Part shown: piece by piece, positions 30,241-40,800 of the stretch | Layout: each line of letters opens with the position of its first letter | Position numbering within the stretch: position 1 is the first letter of the stretch | Assembly (NCBI RefSeq): GCF_900184035.1 | Contig: NZ_FXWP01000009.1 | Span: 496,001 to 560,000, forward strand | Origin: Kosakonia pseudosacchari | GTDB lineage: Bacteria; Pseudomonadota; Gammaproteobacteria; Enterobacterales; Enterobacteriaceae | Length of the DNA stretch: 64,000 nucleotides | Direction: 5' to 3' | Program-made: the position numbers and the translations under genes | The notes under the pieces: model-generated | Told to the model about the DNA's origin: nothing | The model's database searches: none | Seen by the model: only the letters and a program-made list of their open reading frames with translations

Positions 30241-31266
30241 ATGGCAACGATTAAAGACGTAGCGAAACGAGCAAACGTTTCCACTACAACCGTATCACAT
30301 GTAATTAACAAAACCCGTTTCGTCGCCGAAGAGACGCGCAATGCCGTGTGGGCGGCGATTAAAGAGTTGCACTATTCCCCCAGCGCCGTCGCCCGCAGCC
30401 TGAAAGTGAATCACACAAAATCAATCGGCTTGCTGGCCACCAGCAGTGAAGCGGCCTACTTTGCTGAAATTATTGAAGCCGTTGAGAAAAAGTGCTTCCA
30501 GAAGGGTTACACCCTGATCCTCGGTAATGCCTGGAATAGCCTGGAAAAACAGCGGGCTTATCTGTCGATGATGGCGCAAAAACGCGTCGATGGCTTGCTG
30601 GTAATGTGTTCCGAATACCCGGAATCGCTGTTAAGCATGCTCGAAGAGTACCGCCATATCCCGATGGTGGTGATGGACTGGGGCGAAGCGAAGGCCGACT
30701 TTACGGATTCCGTTATTGATAACGCCTTTGAAGGCGGTTATATGGCCGGGCGCTATCTTATTGACCGCGGACACCGCGATATTGGCGTGATCCCCGGTCC
30801 TCTGGAGCGTAACACTGGCGCTGGCCGTCTGGCTGGCTTTATGAAAGCGATGGAAGAAGCTCTTATTAGCGTGCCGGAAAGCTGGATCGTCCAGGGCGAT
30901 TTCGAGCCGGAATCCGGCTATCGCGCGATGCAGCAAATCCTCGGTCAGGCGCATCGTCCTACCGCTGTCTTTTGCGGTGGTGACATTATGGCAATGGGCG
31001 CGCTGTGCGCTGCCGATGAGATGGGTTTACGCGTACCGCAGGATATTTCCCTGATTGGTTATGACAACGTGCGTAACTCACGCTTCTTCACCCCGGCGTT
31101 GACCACGATTCACCAGCCGAAAGACTCGCTGGGAGAAACGGCGTTTACCATGCTGCTTGATCGCATCGTCAACAAGCGCGAAGAGTCGCAGTCTATTGAA
31201 GTGCATCCGCGCCTGGTTGAGCGCCGTTCCGTGGCCGATGGTCCGTTCCGCGACTACCGCCGCTAA
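30241..31266 (+). CDS. purR: PurR, purine repressor
   Basis: 341 residues, nearly identical to E. coli PurR. A LacI-family helix-turn-helix ([20 protein letters not shown]) and hinge helix ([10 protein letters not shown]) are followed by a periplasmic-binding-protein-like domain (about 60-341) that binds hypoxanthine or guanine. It represses purine synthesis genes. Two PurR boxes, one upstream and one inside codons 10-15, imply autoregulation as in E. coli. Confidence 0.98.
   Translation: MATIKDVAKRANVSTTTVSHVINKTRFVAEETRNAVWAAIKELHYSPSAVARSLKVNHTKSIGLLATSSEAAYFAEIIEAVEKKCFQKGYTLILGNAWNSLEKQRAYLSMMAQKRVDGLLVMCSEYPESLLSMLEEYRHIPMVVMDWGEAKADFTDSVIDNAFEGGYMAGRYLIDRGHRDIGVIPGPLERNTGAGRLAGFMKAMEEALISVPESWIVQGDFEPESGYRAMQQILGQAHRPTAVFCGGDIMAMGALCAADEMGLRVPQDISLIGYDNVRNSRFFTPALTTIHQPKDSLGETAFTMLLDRIVNKREESQSIEVHPRLVERRSVADGPFRDYRR
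30269..30284. promoter_or_regulatory. Second PurR operator inside the purR coding region
   Basis: GAGCAAACGTTTCCAC, about 29 bases into the gene, is a PurR box embedded in codons for the helix-turn-helix. It matches the known downstream operator O2. Confidence 0.8.
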
Positions 31267-31276
31267 TCGCTTATTA

Positions 31277-31297
31277 CGGAGCCGTTAATTCGGCTCC
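31277..31297. terminator. Hairpin in the convergent purR-punR junction
   Basis: GGAGCCG, loop TTAATT, CGGCTCC, overlapping the punR stop codon. No strong T run on either strand, so terminator function is uncertain. Confidence 0.4.
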
Positions 31298-32196
31298 CGT
31301 AACCATTCATTATTCAGCGTTTCACTATCTCCCAGGTATTCCAGCAGCCAGTTTAACGCCGGGGAAGCTTCATTTTGCTGCCACGTCAGGCAGCACGCCG
31401 CATCCGGGAAGGGGTTTTCCAGCGTCAGCGCGACCCAGTCACCGCTGTCGAGCCGAGGGCGGGCAAAGTGTGCCGGCACCATTCCCACGCATAACCCTGC
31501 CGATAAGCACGCCTCCGACGACGCCCAATCCGGGACGATCACGCGTTTCTGATTATCCAGCAGCCAGGTAATACGCTTCGGCAACGAGCGGGACGTATCT
31601 TCCTGGATAAGTGAAGGCCAGTTGCGTAAGGTGTCGTCGCTAAGCGGGCCCGCCAGTGACGCCAGCGGATGGCGACTGGAAACCACACATTTCCAGCTCA
31701 GCATCCCCATATCGCGAAACGCATAGCGCCCGCCGACGGGAATGGCCTGCGTTGCGCCGATCGCCAGTTCAACCCGCCCATCAGCAAGCGCATCCCAGAC
31801 ACCGTTAAATACTTCCTGGTAGACCTGTAACTCAACGTCGCTGAAATGGCGATAGAAATCGACGATCAATTGCCGGGTACGCTCAGGTTTGACGATGTTG
31901 TCGACCGCAATCGCCAGTTGTCCGCGCCAGCCGTTGGCGATTTGCTGACACTGCTGACGGGTGATCTGCATTTTTTTGATAACAGCACGCCCTTCTTTCA
32001 AAAACCAGACCCCGGCAGGCGTGAGCTCGACATCACGATGGCGGCGTTCAAACAGCGGAACAGCCAGCCACTCCTCAAGCTGTCGCACGGTATAGCTCAC
32101 TGCAGAGGGCACACGGTGTAACTCCTGCGCTGCACCGCTAAAACTGCCATTGCGGGCGACAGCATCAACCACTTCCAGCGAATATTCTGACCACAT
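31285..32196 (-). CDS. punR: PunR (YdhB), LysR-family regulator
   Basis: 303 residues, homologous to E. coli YdhB/PunR (about 310). The N-terminal winged helix covers about residues 1-60 (NGSFSGAAQELHRVPSAVSY), followed by a substrate-binding-like domain. In E. coli PunR activates the adjacent purine nucleoside exporter punC. Divergently transcribed from punC with a 111-bp gap that should contain its operator. The C-terminal tail is shorter than in E. coli. Confidence 0.93.
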   Translation of the reverse strand: MWSEYSLEVVDAVARNGSFSGAAQELHRVPSAVSYTVRQLEEWLAVPLFERRHRDVELTPAGVWFLKEGRAVIKKMQITRQQCQQIANGWRGQLAIAVDNIVKPERTRQLIVDFYRHFSDVELQVYQEVFNGVWDALADGRVELAIGATQAIPVGGRYAFRDMGMLSWKCVVSSRHPLASLAGPLSDDTLRNWPSLIQEDTSRSLPKRITWLLDNQKRVIVPDWASSEACLSAGLCVGMVPAHFARPRLDSGDWVALTLENPFPDAACCLTWQQNEASPALNWLLEYLGDSETLNNEWLREPN

Positions 32197-32307
32197 AATC
32201 TGCCTGCAAAAATTTTGAAACCACTACGCAAATATTAGCGTTTCACAAGCCTTAATGCACTCCTTACACTCAACAGCCCTGATCACCTGCAATAAAGAGA
32301 AACCCAC

Positions 32308-33504
32308 ATGCAACCTGGCAATGGATTTTTAGTCTGGCTCGCGGGATTAAGCGTGCTCGGCTTTTTAGCCACTGATATGTACCTCCCCGCTTTCAGCGCA
32401 ATACAGCAAGATTTACACACATCGTCTGCGGTGGTTAGCGCAACCTTAAGCCTGTTTCTGGCGGGCTTTGCCATTGCGCAACTGGTATGGGGGCCGCTAT
32501 CGGATCGCTATGGCCGCAAGCCGGTTTTGCTGGCCGGGCTGGCGATTTTCGCGCTGGGCTGTTTGGGTACATTATGGGTACGCGATGCAACCCTGCTGCT
32601 GGTGCTGCGCTTTGTCCAGGCGGTTGGCGTCTGTGCCGCGACAGTAAGCTGGCAGGCGCTGGTGACGGATAACTATCCCGCGCATCGCGTCAATCGCATC
32701 TTCGCCACCATTATGCCGCTCGTTGGTTTAACACCCGCTCTGGCACCGCTGCTGGGAGCCTGGATCCTTGCGCATTTCAACTGGCAGGCCATTTTCGCCA
32801 CCTTACTGGCGATCACAGTGATTCTGATGATCCCGGCATGGCGACTGAAAGCACCGGCGAATAAAATTGAGCACCACGAACAACCGCTGACCTTTATGGA
32901 TCTGCTGCGCGCCAGGGATTACCGCGGGAATGTCATTATCTATGCCGCCTGCTCGGCCAGTTTCTTCGCCTGGCTGACCGGTTCGCCGTTTATTCTGCAT
33001 GAAATGGGTTATGGCCCATCGGTGATTGGCCTCAGTTACGTGCCGCAAACCATCGCCTTTTTGGTCGGCGGTTACGGTTGCCGTGCCGCGCTGCAGAAAT
33101 GGCAGGGTTCGCGTTTACTGCCGTGGCTGCTGGGGGCGTTCGCGTTAAGCGTCCTCGCCACCTGGGCCGTTGGTTTTATGCCGGACGTTTCGCTGACCGC
33201 GCTGCTCATCCCCTTCTGCTTTATGGCGATGGCCAACGGCGCGATTTACCCGATCGTGGTCGCGCAGGCGCTGCGTCCTTTCCCGCAAGCTACCGGCCGC
33301 GCCGCAGCTTTGCAGAATACGCTACAACTGGGTTTATGTTTCCTGGCAAGCCTGGTCGTCTCATGGCTCATCGCCACACCACTGCTTACGACAACCAGTG
33401 TCATGGTAGCAATGGTGCTGCTGGCCGCATTGGGCTATCGGCTTCAGCGCCGCGCAGCCGATGAACTGGCAGATAAAAAGGTGGTGGCTTCCTCGTCGCA
33501 TTAA
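32308..33504 (+). CDS. punC: PunC (YdhC), MFS purine-nucleoside exporter
   Basis: 398 residues (E. coli 403) with 12 predicted helices of the Bcr/CflA (DHA1) branch. The helix 2-3 loop [12 protein letters not shown] is the MFS motif A, and [11 protein letters not shown] fits the antiporter motif. Adenosine/purine export under PunR control is known in E. coli; assignment here rests on homology and gene order. Confidence 0.93.
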   Translation: MQPGNGFLVWLAGLSVLGFLATDMYLPAFSAIQQDLHTSSAVVSATLSLFLAGFAIAQLVWGPLSDRYGRKPVLLAGLAIFALGCLGTLWVRDATLLLVLRFVQAVGVCAATVSWQALVTDNYPAHRVNRIFATIMPLVGLTPALAPLLGAWILAHFNWQAIFATLLAITVILMIPAWRLKAPANKIEHHEQPLTFMDLLRARDYRGNVIIYAACSASFFAWLTGSPFILHEMGYGPSVIGLSYVPQTIAFLVGGYGCRAALQKWQGSRLLPWLLGAFALSVLATWAVGFMPDVSLTALLIPFCFMAMANGAIYPIVVAQALRPFPQATGRAAALQNTLQLGLCFLASLVVSWLIATPLLTTTSVMVAMVLLAALGYRLQRRAADELADKKVVASSSH

Positions 33505-33815
33505 TCGCATTGATAGTTGCGCAAGCGACTATCAATAACGCAGTGGTTAGCTTGCTACTGGCTTTTTATTGAATCACCCGATTTTGAAGCCTATACTCAT
33601 TTTCGGCTGTTTAATAAATACGATAAATATTATGCATTAACGGGTACCGGATTGTACCCGTTTACCCATGGAAGGCCTTTCGGCAAGGGTCCTCTCCCTT
33701 CCTCTGTTCTACGTCGGATATCAGCCTCACGGTGAAAACCGTGAGATTTCTCACAAGCCCGAAAAAGCGTCTACGCTGTTTGAAGGTTCTGATCACTACC
33801 AGTGATGGAGAAGTT
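33505..33815 (+). promoter_or_regulatory. cfa promoter region and long 5' leader
   Basis: 311 bp with no gene. A distal promoter TTGAAT-17-TATACT (33569-33597) would start RNA near 33604, giving a leader of about 212 bases. A second -10-like CTACGCT at 33771-33777 would start near 33784, about 32 bases before cfa, where the E. coli sigma-S promoter is. Two strong hairpins sit in the leader: AACGGGTAC / GTACCCGTT (33639-33662) and CTCACGGT / ACCGTGAG with a GAAA loop (33726-33745). In E. coli the long leader is the target of sRNA RydC and others. Confidence 0.75.
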
Positions 33816-34964
33816 ATGAGTTCATCGTGTATAGAAGAAGTTAGCGTACGGGATGACAATTGGTTCCGTATAGCAAACGAACTGCTGGGTCGCGCAGGTA
33901 TCCGCGTCAACGGTCCCGCAGCGTCAGATATTCAGGTGAAAAATCCTGATTTTTTCAAACGCGTTTTACAGGAAGGCTCGCTCGGACTCGGCGAAAGTTA
34001 TATGGACGGCTGGTGGGATTGCCCCCGCCTGGACATATTCTTTACCAAGGTGTTGCGCGCCGGGCTGGAAAACCAACTTCCGCATCATCTCAAAGACACA
34101 CTCCGCATTGCCGGAGCAAGATTATTTAATCTGCAAAGCAAAAAAAGGGCCTGGATTGTGGGCAAAGAACATTACGATCTTGGTAATGATCTCTTTACCC
34201 GCATGCTGGATCCGCAGATGCAATACTCTTGCGCCTACTGGAAAGACGCTGAAACGCTGGATGACGCACAACGGGCAAAACTGCGGCTTATTGGTGAAAA
34301 GCTGCAGTTGAAACCCGGCATGCGCGTGCTGGATATTGGCTGTGGGTGGGGTGGCCTGGCGCAGTTTATGGCGCAACATTATGGCGTCAGTGTGGTTGGC
34401 GTGACGATTTCTGCAGAGCAGCAAAAACTGGCGCAGAAGCGTTGCGAAGGGCTGGATGTCGATATTCGCTTGCAGGATTATCGCGATCTCGACGAGCAAT
34501 TTGACCGCATTGTTTCCGTTGGCATGTTTGAACATGTCGGGCCAAAAAACTACGCGACCTATTTCCGCGTCGTTGATCGTAACCTGAAACCCGATGGCAT
34601 TTTTTTACTGCACACCATCGGCTCAAAACGAACCGATCACAATGTTGATCCGTGGATCAACCGCTACATCTTCCCGAATGGCTGTCTGCCTTCTGTGCGC
34701 CAGATTGCGGATGCCAGCGAATCACACTTTGTGATGGAAGACTGGCACAATTTCGGCGCGGATTATGACCGTACGTTGATGGCGTGGTATGAGCGTTTTC
34801 TTGACGCCTGGCCGGAAATTGCCGACAACTACTCGGAACGCTTTAAACGGATGTTCAGCTATTATCTCAATGCCTGCGCGGGAGCGTTTCGTGCGCGAGA
34901 TATTCAGCTCTGGCAGGTGGTTTTCAGCCGGGGGATCGAACACGGGTTGCGCGTGGCGCGTTAA
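33816..34964 (+). CDS. cfa: Cyclopropane-fatty-acid-phospholipid synthase
   Basis: 382 residues from ATG 33816, with the GGAGAAG site just upstream; a longer in-frame ORF start lies in the leader. N-terminus MSSSCIEEVSVRDDNWFRIA as in E. coli. A lipid-binding N-terminal domain is followed by a SAM methyltransferase fold with VLDIGCGWGGLAQFM near residue 170. It adds a methylene bridge to unsaturated acyl chains of membrane lipids in stationary phase and acid stress. Confidence 0.97.
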   Translation: MSSSCIEEVSVRDDNWFRIANELLGRAGIRVNGPAASDIQVKNPDFFKRVLQEGSLGLGESYMDGWWDCPRLDIFFTKVLRAGLENQLPHHLKDTLRIAGARLFNLQSKKRAWIVGKEHYDLGNDLFTRMLDPQMQYSCAYWKDAETLDDAQRAKLRLIGEKLQLKPGMRVLDIGCGWGGLAQFMAQHYGVSVVGVTISAEQQKLAQKRCEGLDVDIRLQDYRDLDEQFDRIVSVGMFEHVGPKNYATYFRVVDRNLKPDGIFLLHTIGSKRTDHNVDPWINRYIFPNGCLPSVRQIADASESHFVMEDWHNFGADYDRTLMAWYERFLDAWPEIADNYSERFKRMFSYYLNACAGAFRARDIQLWQVVFSRGIEHGLRVAR

Positions 34965-34966
34965 CA

Positions 34967-34998
34967 AAATAAACCCCGGCATGCCGGGGTTTATTTTT
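34967..34998. terminator. Bidirectional terminator between cfa and ribC
   Basis: AAATAAACCCCGGC paired with GCCGGGGTTTATTT, a near-perfect inverted repeat with A and T runs on both sides. Confidence 0.93.
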
Positions 34999-35638
34999 AC
35001 TCTTCACTGGCAGCGGCTACGATCGCCGCTTCTTTCGAAGCCAGCACGCGTTCCACGGTATCAACAACCGCCTGCGTTTGCGGGTCGATTTCGATATTCA
35101 CGCGATGGCCCAGCTTTTTCGCGCCAAGCGTCGTGCGCTGCAGCGTTTCCGGAATCAGATGCACACAAAACCGGCTGCTGGTGACTTCGCCAACCGTCAG
35201 ACTTATCCCGTCAATGCCGATAAATCCTTTGTACAGAATGTATTTCATCAGCGCAGGATCTTGCACCTTGAACCAGATCTGGCGGTTATTTTCCGAGGTC
35301 AGAATTTTGACAATTTCGGCGGTGGTCATGATATGACCCGACATTAAGTGACCGCCAATCTCATCACTGAATTTTGCGGCGCGCTCAACGTTTACCGTGT
35401 CGCCCACCTGCAGATCGCCGAGATTGGTGATACGCAGCGTCTCTTTCATCAGATCAAAGCTGATATGGCTGCCATTAATTGCCGTAACTGTCAGGCAGCA
35501 ACCATTATTGGCAATGGAAGCGCCGGTCTCAATGCCATCCAGCATCGTCTCAGGCAACTCAACAACGTGAGTGCGGAAATTGGGTTTATCATCAATTGAC
35601 ACCAGTTTCGCCGTGCCTTGCACAATACCCGTAAACAT
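34997..35638 (-). CDS. ribC: Riboflavin synthase alpha chain
   Basis: 213 residues from ATG 35638 (AGGAG upstream), as in E. coli RibC (also called ribE). The protein has two homologous barrel repeats, each starting near [10 protein letters not shown] and [12 protein letters not shown], plus MFTGIVQG and NNGCCLTV with active-site residues. It dismutates two lumazine molecules to riboflavin. An upstream in-frame extension is not supported. Confidence 0.97.
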   Translation of the reverse strand: MFTGIVQGTAKLVSIDDKPNFRTHVVELPETMLDGIETGASIANNGCCLTVTAINGSHISFDLMKETLRITNLGDLQVGDTVNVERAAKFSDEIGGHLMSGHIMTTAEIVKILTSENNRQIWFKVQDPALMKYILYKGFIGIDGISLTVGEVTSSRFCVHLIPETLQRTTLGAKKLGHRVNIEIDPQTQAVVDTVERVLASKEAAIVAAASEE

Positions 35639-35953
35639 ACTTACCACTCCTGTTCCATTCATACGGTCATTACCGTGTTCTTTACGCACAATAACAGGTG
35701 AAATTTACCCTTGCCAGTTTCAATCGCCCTGCCCCCCTTTTTCCCGCCACTCTGGTGAGAAGATAAGCGTAGCGCCGCGTGCTAAAAGATAATTTTGCTT
35801 TATGACTGGCATGGCAAAAGCGCGCCATAGCAGGTAATATTTGTACACATGTCGCACCCATCGCTGTGCGGCATCCTTTTTAGCACAAGGAAAAACTCCT
35901 TCCTGATTAGTCGTTCCTTTCTTATTTATAACAACAAGATAAAAGGTGTTCGC
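35639..35953. other. Divergent intergenic region ribC - mdtK
   Basis: 315 bp with no supported gene. Codons upstream of the mdtK GTG remain open in frame but have no family similarity. It should carry promoters for both genes; no clear operator was recognised. Confidence 0.5.
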
Positions 35954-37327
35954 GTGCAGAAGTATATAAGAGAAGCGGGTCAGTTACTGGCGCTCGCCGT
36001 GCCGGTTATTTTCGCGCAGGTCGCCCAGACAGCCATGGGCTTCGTCGATACGGTCATGGCCGGTGGCTACAGCGCCACGGATATGGCGGCGGTGGCAATC
36101 GGGACGTCAATCTGGTTTCCCGCCATTCTGTTTGGCCACGGCCTGCTGCTGGCAATGACGCCGGTGATTGCCCAGTTAAACGGTTCCGGACGTCGCGACA
36201 GAATCGCCCATCAGGTTGGCCAGGGGTTCTGGCTGGCGGGCTTGGTGGCGGTGTTGATCATGATTGTGCTGTGGAATGCCGGTCATATTATTTACGCCAT
36301 GCATAACATCGACCCGCAACTGGCGGATAAAGCTGTGCGGTTTTTGCGTGCGCTGATGTGGGGCGCGCCAGGCTATCTCTTTTTCCAGGTGATGCGTAAT
36401 CAGTGCGAAGGCCTCGCCCGCACGATCCCGGGTATGCTGATGGGGTTTGTCGGCCTGCTGGTGAATATCCCGGTGAACTACATCTTTATTTACGGTCATT
36501 TCGGTATGCCCGAACTCGGCGGCGTGGGCTGCGGTGTGGCGACAGCGTCCGTCTATTGGGTGATGTTTTTCTGCATGCGCCTGTACGTCAAACGCGCCCG
36601 CGCGATGCGTGATATTCAAGCCATGCAACGTTTTGCCAAACCGGACTTCGCGGTGTTAAAACGCCTGACCCAGCTCGGGCTTCCCATTGCGCTGGCACTC
36701 TTTTTCGAAGTGACGCTGTTTGCCGTGGTGGCGCTGCTCGTTTCGCCGTTGGGTATTGTCGATGTCGCCGGACATCAGATCGCGCTTAATTTCAGTTCGC
36801 TGATGTTCGTTCTGCCGATGTCACTGGCTGCCGCAGTGACAATTCGCGTCGGTTTTCGCCTTGGGCAAGGCTCAACGCTTGATGCAAAAACATCAGCGCA
36901 CACGGGACTCATTGTCGGTATCTGCATGGCGGCATTAACAGCGATTTTTACCGCGTTAATGCGTGAACATATCGCGCTGATCTATAACGATAATCCAGAG
37001 GTCGTGACGCTGGCATCGCACTTGATGTTGCTGGCGGCGATTTACCAAATCTCCGACTCCATTCAGGTGATTGGCAGCGGTATCCTGCGTGGCTATAAAG
37101 ATACGCGCTCGATCTTTTTTATCACCTTTATAGCTTACTGGGTGCTGGGTTTACCGGTGGGTTACACGCTGGCGTTAACCGATTTAGTGGTCGACAGAAT
37201 GGGGCCAGCAGGCTTCTGGATGGGCTTTATTATTGGCCTGACGTCAGCGGCGATAATGATGATGCTGCGGATGCGTTTCCTGCAACGCCAGCCTTCTGCG
37301 CTGATTTTGCAGCGCGCCGCACGTTAA
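35954..37327 (+). CDS. mdtK: MdtK, MATE-family multidrug efflux pump
   Basis: 457 residues, the E. coli length, using GTG at 35954 with AAAGGTG upstream, which gives [20 protein letters not shown]. Twelve membrane helices in two six-helix halves. [20 protein letters not shown] and [20 protein letters not shown] are typical MATE motifs. It exports cationic drugs such as norfloxacin with Na+ or H+. Confidence 0.95.
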   Translation: MQKYIREAGQLLALAVPVIFAQVAQTAMGFVDTVMAGGYSATDMAAVAIGTSIWFPAILFGHGLLLAMTPVIAQLNGSGRRDRIAHQVGQGFWLAGLVAVLIMIVLWNAGHIIYAMHNIDPQLADKAVRFLRALMWGAPGYLFFQVMRNQCEGLARTIPGMLMGFVGLLVNIPVNYIFIYGHFGMPELGGVGCGVATASVYWVMFFCMRLYVKRARAMRDIQAMQRFAKPDFAVLKRLTQLGLPIALALFFEVTLFAVVALLVSPLGIVDVAGHQIALNFSSLMFVLPMSLAAAVTIRVGFRLGQGSTLDAKTSAHTGLIVGICMAALTAIFTALMREHIALIYNDNPEVVTLASHLMLLAAIYQISDSIQVIGSGILRGYKDTRSIFFITFIAYWVLGLPVGYTLALTDLVVDRMGPAGFWMGFIIGLTSAAIMMMLRMRFLQRQPSALILQRAAR

Positions 37328-37423
37328 AACCGCAGTAGCCGCCCGCTGGCGGCTACTTTCACCGCGTTTTGGTTAGTTGTTCCGCAATCGAGTGAATTGC
37401 GTGAGAAATTTGCCATTTTCCAC

Positions 37424-37452
37424 TTGCCACATCTCCGGCCTGCCGCTAATAT
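37424..37452 (+). promoter_or_regulatory. Promoter of the tRNA-Val pair
   Basis: TTGCCA (37424-37429) and TAATAT (37447-37452) are separated by 17 bp, with a C-rich discriminator after the -10 as in stable-RNA promoters. Confidence 0.75.
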
Positions 37453-37478
37453 TCGTCCCCGTTGTCAACCACAACACT

Positions 37479-37555
37479 GCGTTCATAGCTCAGTTGGTTA
37501 GAGCACCACCTTGACATGGTGGGGGTCGTTGGTTCGAGTCCAATTGAACGCACCA
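37479..37555 (+). tRNA. valV: tRNA-Val(GAC)
   Basis: 77 bases with CCA encoded. The acceptor stem GCGTTCA pairs with TGAACGC, the anticodon loop reads TTGACAT with anticodon GAC, and the T loop is GGTTCGAGTCC. It matches E. coli valV. First of two tandem copies, 12 bp from the next. Confidence 0.97.
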
Positions 37556-37567
37556 TTCCTCTTCAGT

Positions 37568-37644
37568 GCGTCCGTAGCTCAGTTGGTTAGAGCACCACCT
37601 TGACATGGTGGGGGTCGATGGTTCGAGTCCATTCGGACGCACCA
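37568..37644 (+). tRNA. valW: tRNA-Val(GAC), second copy
   Basis: 77 bases with acceptor stem GCGTCCG / CGGACGC, anticodon GAC and CCA encoded; it differs from the first copy only in the acceptor stem and one T-arm region. Matches E. coli valW. The accessory autotransporter locus begins about 160 bp downstream. Confidence 0.97.
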
Positions 37645-37757
37645 TTCTTAGTTTTTCTCAGCATTTATTCCTCTTGTTTCATCTCATCATGAAAATCACC
37701 GTCACGCGTAAGCGCCCCTGATAAAGCGACCTTCCCCATATGCTGCAAATACCTGAT

Positions 37758-37788
37758 AAAAAAAGCCGCACCCTGCGGCGCGGCTTTT
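37758..37788 (-). terminator. Terminator of the autotransporter gene
   Basis: AAGCCGC / GCGGCTT stem-loop whose left A run (37758-37764) becomes a T run on the reverse strand, about 20 bp after the autotransporter stop codon. Confidence 0.85.
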
Positions 37789-37806
37789 CGTATTACAGCC
37801 TGGTTA

Positions 37807-40800
37807 TCAGAAGCCGACTTTCAGCGTGATTTGACCACCGTAGCCGCCAGTGCCTGCGTCGTCGATGCTCCGGGTGTAACCCGCGCGCACGCCGAGGGTA
37901 ACGTTATCGCGGATCTGGCCGTCGATGCCAACATCCAGCGACGCGGCGGTGCCGTCCTGATCCGGATTGAACGCGACCTCGCTGCCTGCTACGCCCGGCG
38001 CGCTGACGTTCAGCGTACCCTTCGAGTCGAAAGTCTGGATGAAGGACGGACGCACCCACCAGCTTACCGGTACCGGTTTGCCTGTCTCTTTCAGCGTCGC
38101 GTTGTTGCCCAGACGCAGACCGGCACGCACCTGCTGGCTGTGGCCGTCACCGAACTTCACGTCTGCGACGTCATCATTGCCATCTTTCAGGTTCACGCCG
38201 CGATACTGGTACTGCACCTGCGGTTCCAGCACCAGGCCGCCGCCGATCTCAAACGGCAGACCGGTTTCGAAGGAGCCAACGTAGCCCCAGCCATGGGTTT
38301 TCAGACCGTCGCCATCGCGCGGGTTGGTATCGAAGTTGTGGCGCGTCCCCTGGGCCACCACATCCATCCACCAGCCACTCTCATGCACGCCGTTGAGATA
38401 GAGACCACCGCTGTAAGCGTCGTCGCGTACCGTACCGGCTTTGGACTTGTTGTTGCGCTGCACGTCGACGGCAGAAAGCCCCGCCGCACCGTACACGCCA
38501 ACAGTCCATTCCATGGTAGAGGCCGCTCCCTGCCACAGATCGCTACCGATCTGCAGGAAGGTATAGCCGCCTTTACTATCCGGCGTGTTGCCACTGCGCA
38601 GGTCGTTGCCGCCGTGATCGTGGCTCAGTTGACCGGCCTGGAAACGCGCCCACATGTTGCTACCGCTTTCGGCTGCGGTACGCGCCGCATAGCGACGGGC
38701 ATCCAGCGAGCCGAGCAGCGCACTGTCGTAGTCCATTGCCTGCGCATAGACGGAGCTATAGAGATACGTCGCCGAACGGTAGTTTTGCGGGCCGTTCTCG
38801 TTGCCACCCGCTTCCGCAGTCGTCAGATACCAGCTCTCGTCGGCGCTGCCCTGTTGCAGGGTGTAGTTATACGCACCGGCCTGCAGGCTGCCGTTGAGGC
38901 TGAAAGCATCATCGGTCGTGGTCGCGCCGTTGATGGCATTCACCACCTGAATGCCGTTGCCGGTGGTACGTGCCCCCAGGCCACCCTGGCTACGAATGGC
39001 AATCTGCGTATTACCAGTGGCGGTGCCGCCGTCCAGCACTAGGCTGTCACTCACTGCGGTATTACCGGTAAACAGAGTGTTCAGGGTAATGGTGCCGCCA
39101 TTGCCTACCAGGTTGGTAACGGTCAGGGTTTTCGGAACGAACGTCCCGGTCGGTGCCTGGTAATCGATCGAGCCGCCCAGCGTCAGGTTATTGAGCAGGG
39201 AGTCTGCGGTCATCAGCCAGCTTGAACCGGCATCGACGGTGAGATCGGTCGGGTCGATCATCCCGGTCAGCGTGGTACCGTTGGTCAGCTGCAGCGAGGT
39301 GCCGCGCTGAGCGATGATATCGGTCACGGCATCCAGCCCGCTGAATACCAGGGTACCGCTCTGCAGATAGGTACCGCCCGCCTGATTAAGCGCGCCGCTC
39401 AGGGTCAGCGTGTTATCACCTTCTTTATACAGCGTACCGCTACCATTGATGGCCGCGTTGACGGTGTTGGCACTGCTATCAGTGGTGATGCGCAGTTCGC
39501 CGCTGTTGTTAACATTACCGGCAAGCGTAGCACCATCGTTGACTTTAGTGACCCCAGTCAGCATACCGCCCTCGGCGACGCTCAGCGTACCGTTCTCGCT
39601 TACTACGGTGTTGTTGGCGCTGCCGTCAGCGGCAACCGACAGCAGACCGCCGCCTTCCAGTAGCACGCTTTCCGCAACCTTATTGGCAATAGAGAAGCTG
39701 CCAAGCGCGTTGGTGCCGTTGAGCGTGGTATCGGTGCCCGCCATCAACGCTGCGCCGCTATTGAGATTGATATTGGTGACCGTTGCACCATCTTCCAGCG
39801 CCAGCATGCCGCCGCGCTCAATAGCCGTCAGATCCGCCACGCCCCCGGCACGCACGAACTGGGCGCCGCCTTTGCTGACGGTAGTGGCAATCGCCGTGCC
39901 GCCAAAGGTGACACTCTGGGTACCGTTTTCGCTGACGGTGGACGAGGCGACAGTGCCGCCCTGATTAACCACCTGATCGCCAACCACCTTGTTGTCGATA
40001 ACGATCGCCCCGTCATTGACGTTCTGGATCCCGCCCTCACGGATAATGGTGGAGATCACCGTCCCGCCGCTGTTGACGTTCTGGGTACCGCCACCGTTAA
40101 TGGTGGTGCTGGTCGCGGTACCGCCGTTCAGCACGTTCTGGATCCCGCCAGCCTGGATGGTGGCAAAGACCGATGAACCCCCGCTATAGATATTCTGGAT
40201 TCCGCGTTCGTAGATCGCCGTGCGCGTGGCGGTCCCGCCGCGGTAGACGTTCTGCACGGCATTCGCGGAAAGATCGGTATCCACCGCGCTGCCGCGCACG
40301 TTCTGCTGGCTGGAGTTGATCATCGAGGTGTTCACCGCCGTTGCGCCTGCGGCGATGTTTTGTACGGCGAAATCATCCATCAGGTTGTTTTCCGCGCGCC
40401 CACCGCTGTACACATTCTGGATGCTGTTGCGGTTACGGGTATCGGTCACCACTGCGCCGTCGTAAATACCCTGTATCGCCCCGTCGCTCAGCACGGTAGA
40501 AGTGGCTGAACCCCCGCTAAAAATACGTTGTTCCGCACGGGTGATTTCCGATCCGGTGGTAGTGCCGAAGACTTCCTGAATGCCGCCATCAATCACCACA
40601 GAGACTTCAGCATTGGCATTTTTGTTGATGACCTGACGTCCGCCGTTTTTCACAATGCTGACAATCGAGGTACCGTCAACCACCTGCAGGCCGCCATCGA
40701 CAAAAGTAAAATCGGTGACGCCACCGGCGGCAACGTTTTGTCTGCCACCAGTAAAGATGGTGCCGCCGTAGGTGTAACCGCCCGCGTTAACGTTCTGCAC

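Noticed and set aside
37479..37644. Possible prophage or integrative element at the tRNA-Val pair
   Set aside because: No integrase, no transposase, and no repeat of the tRNA 3' end found near 46 kb; acquisition remains only a hypothesis.
37831..39042. Long forward-strand frame of 403 codons opposite the autotransporter
   Set aside because: It is antisense to the barrel-coding region, with biased composition from the GC-rich opposite strand, no ribosome site and no recognisable family.
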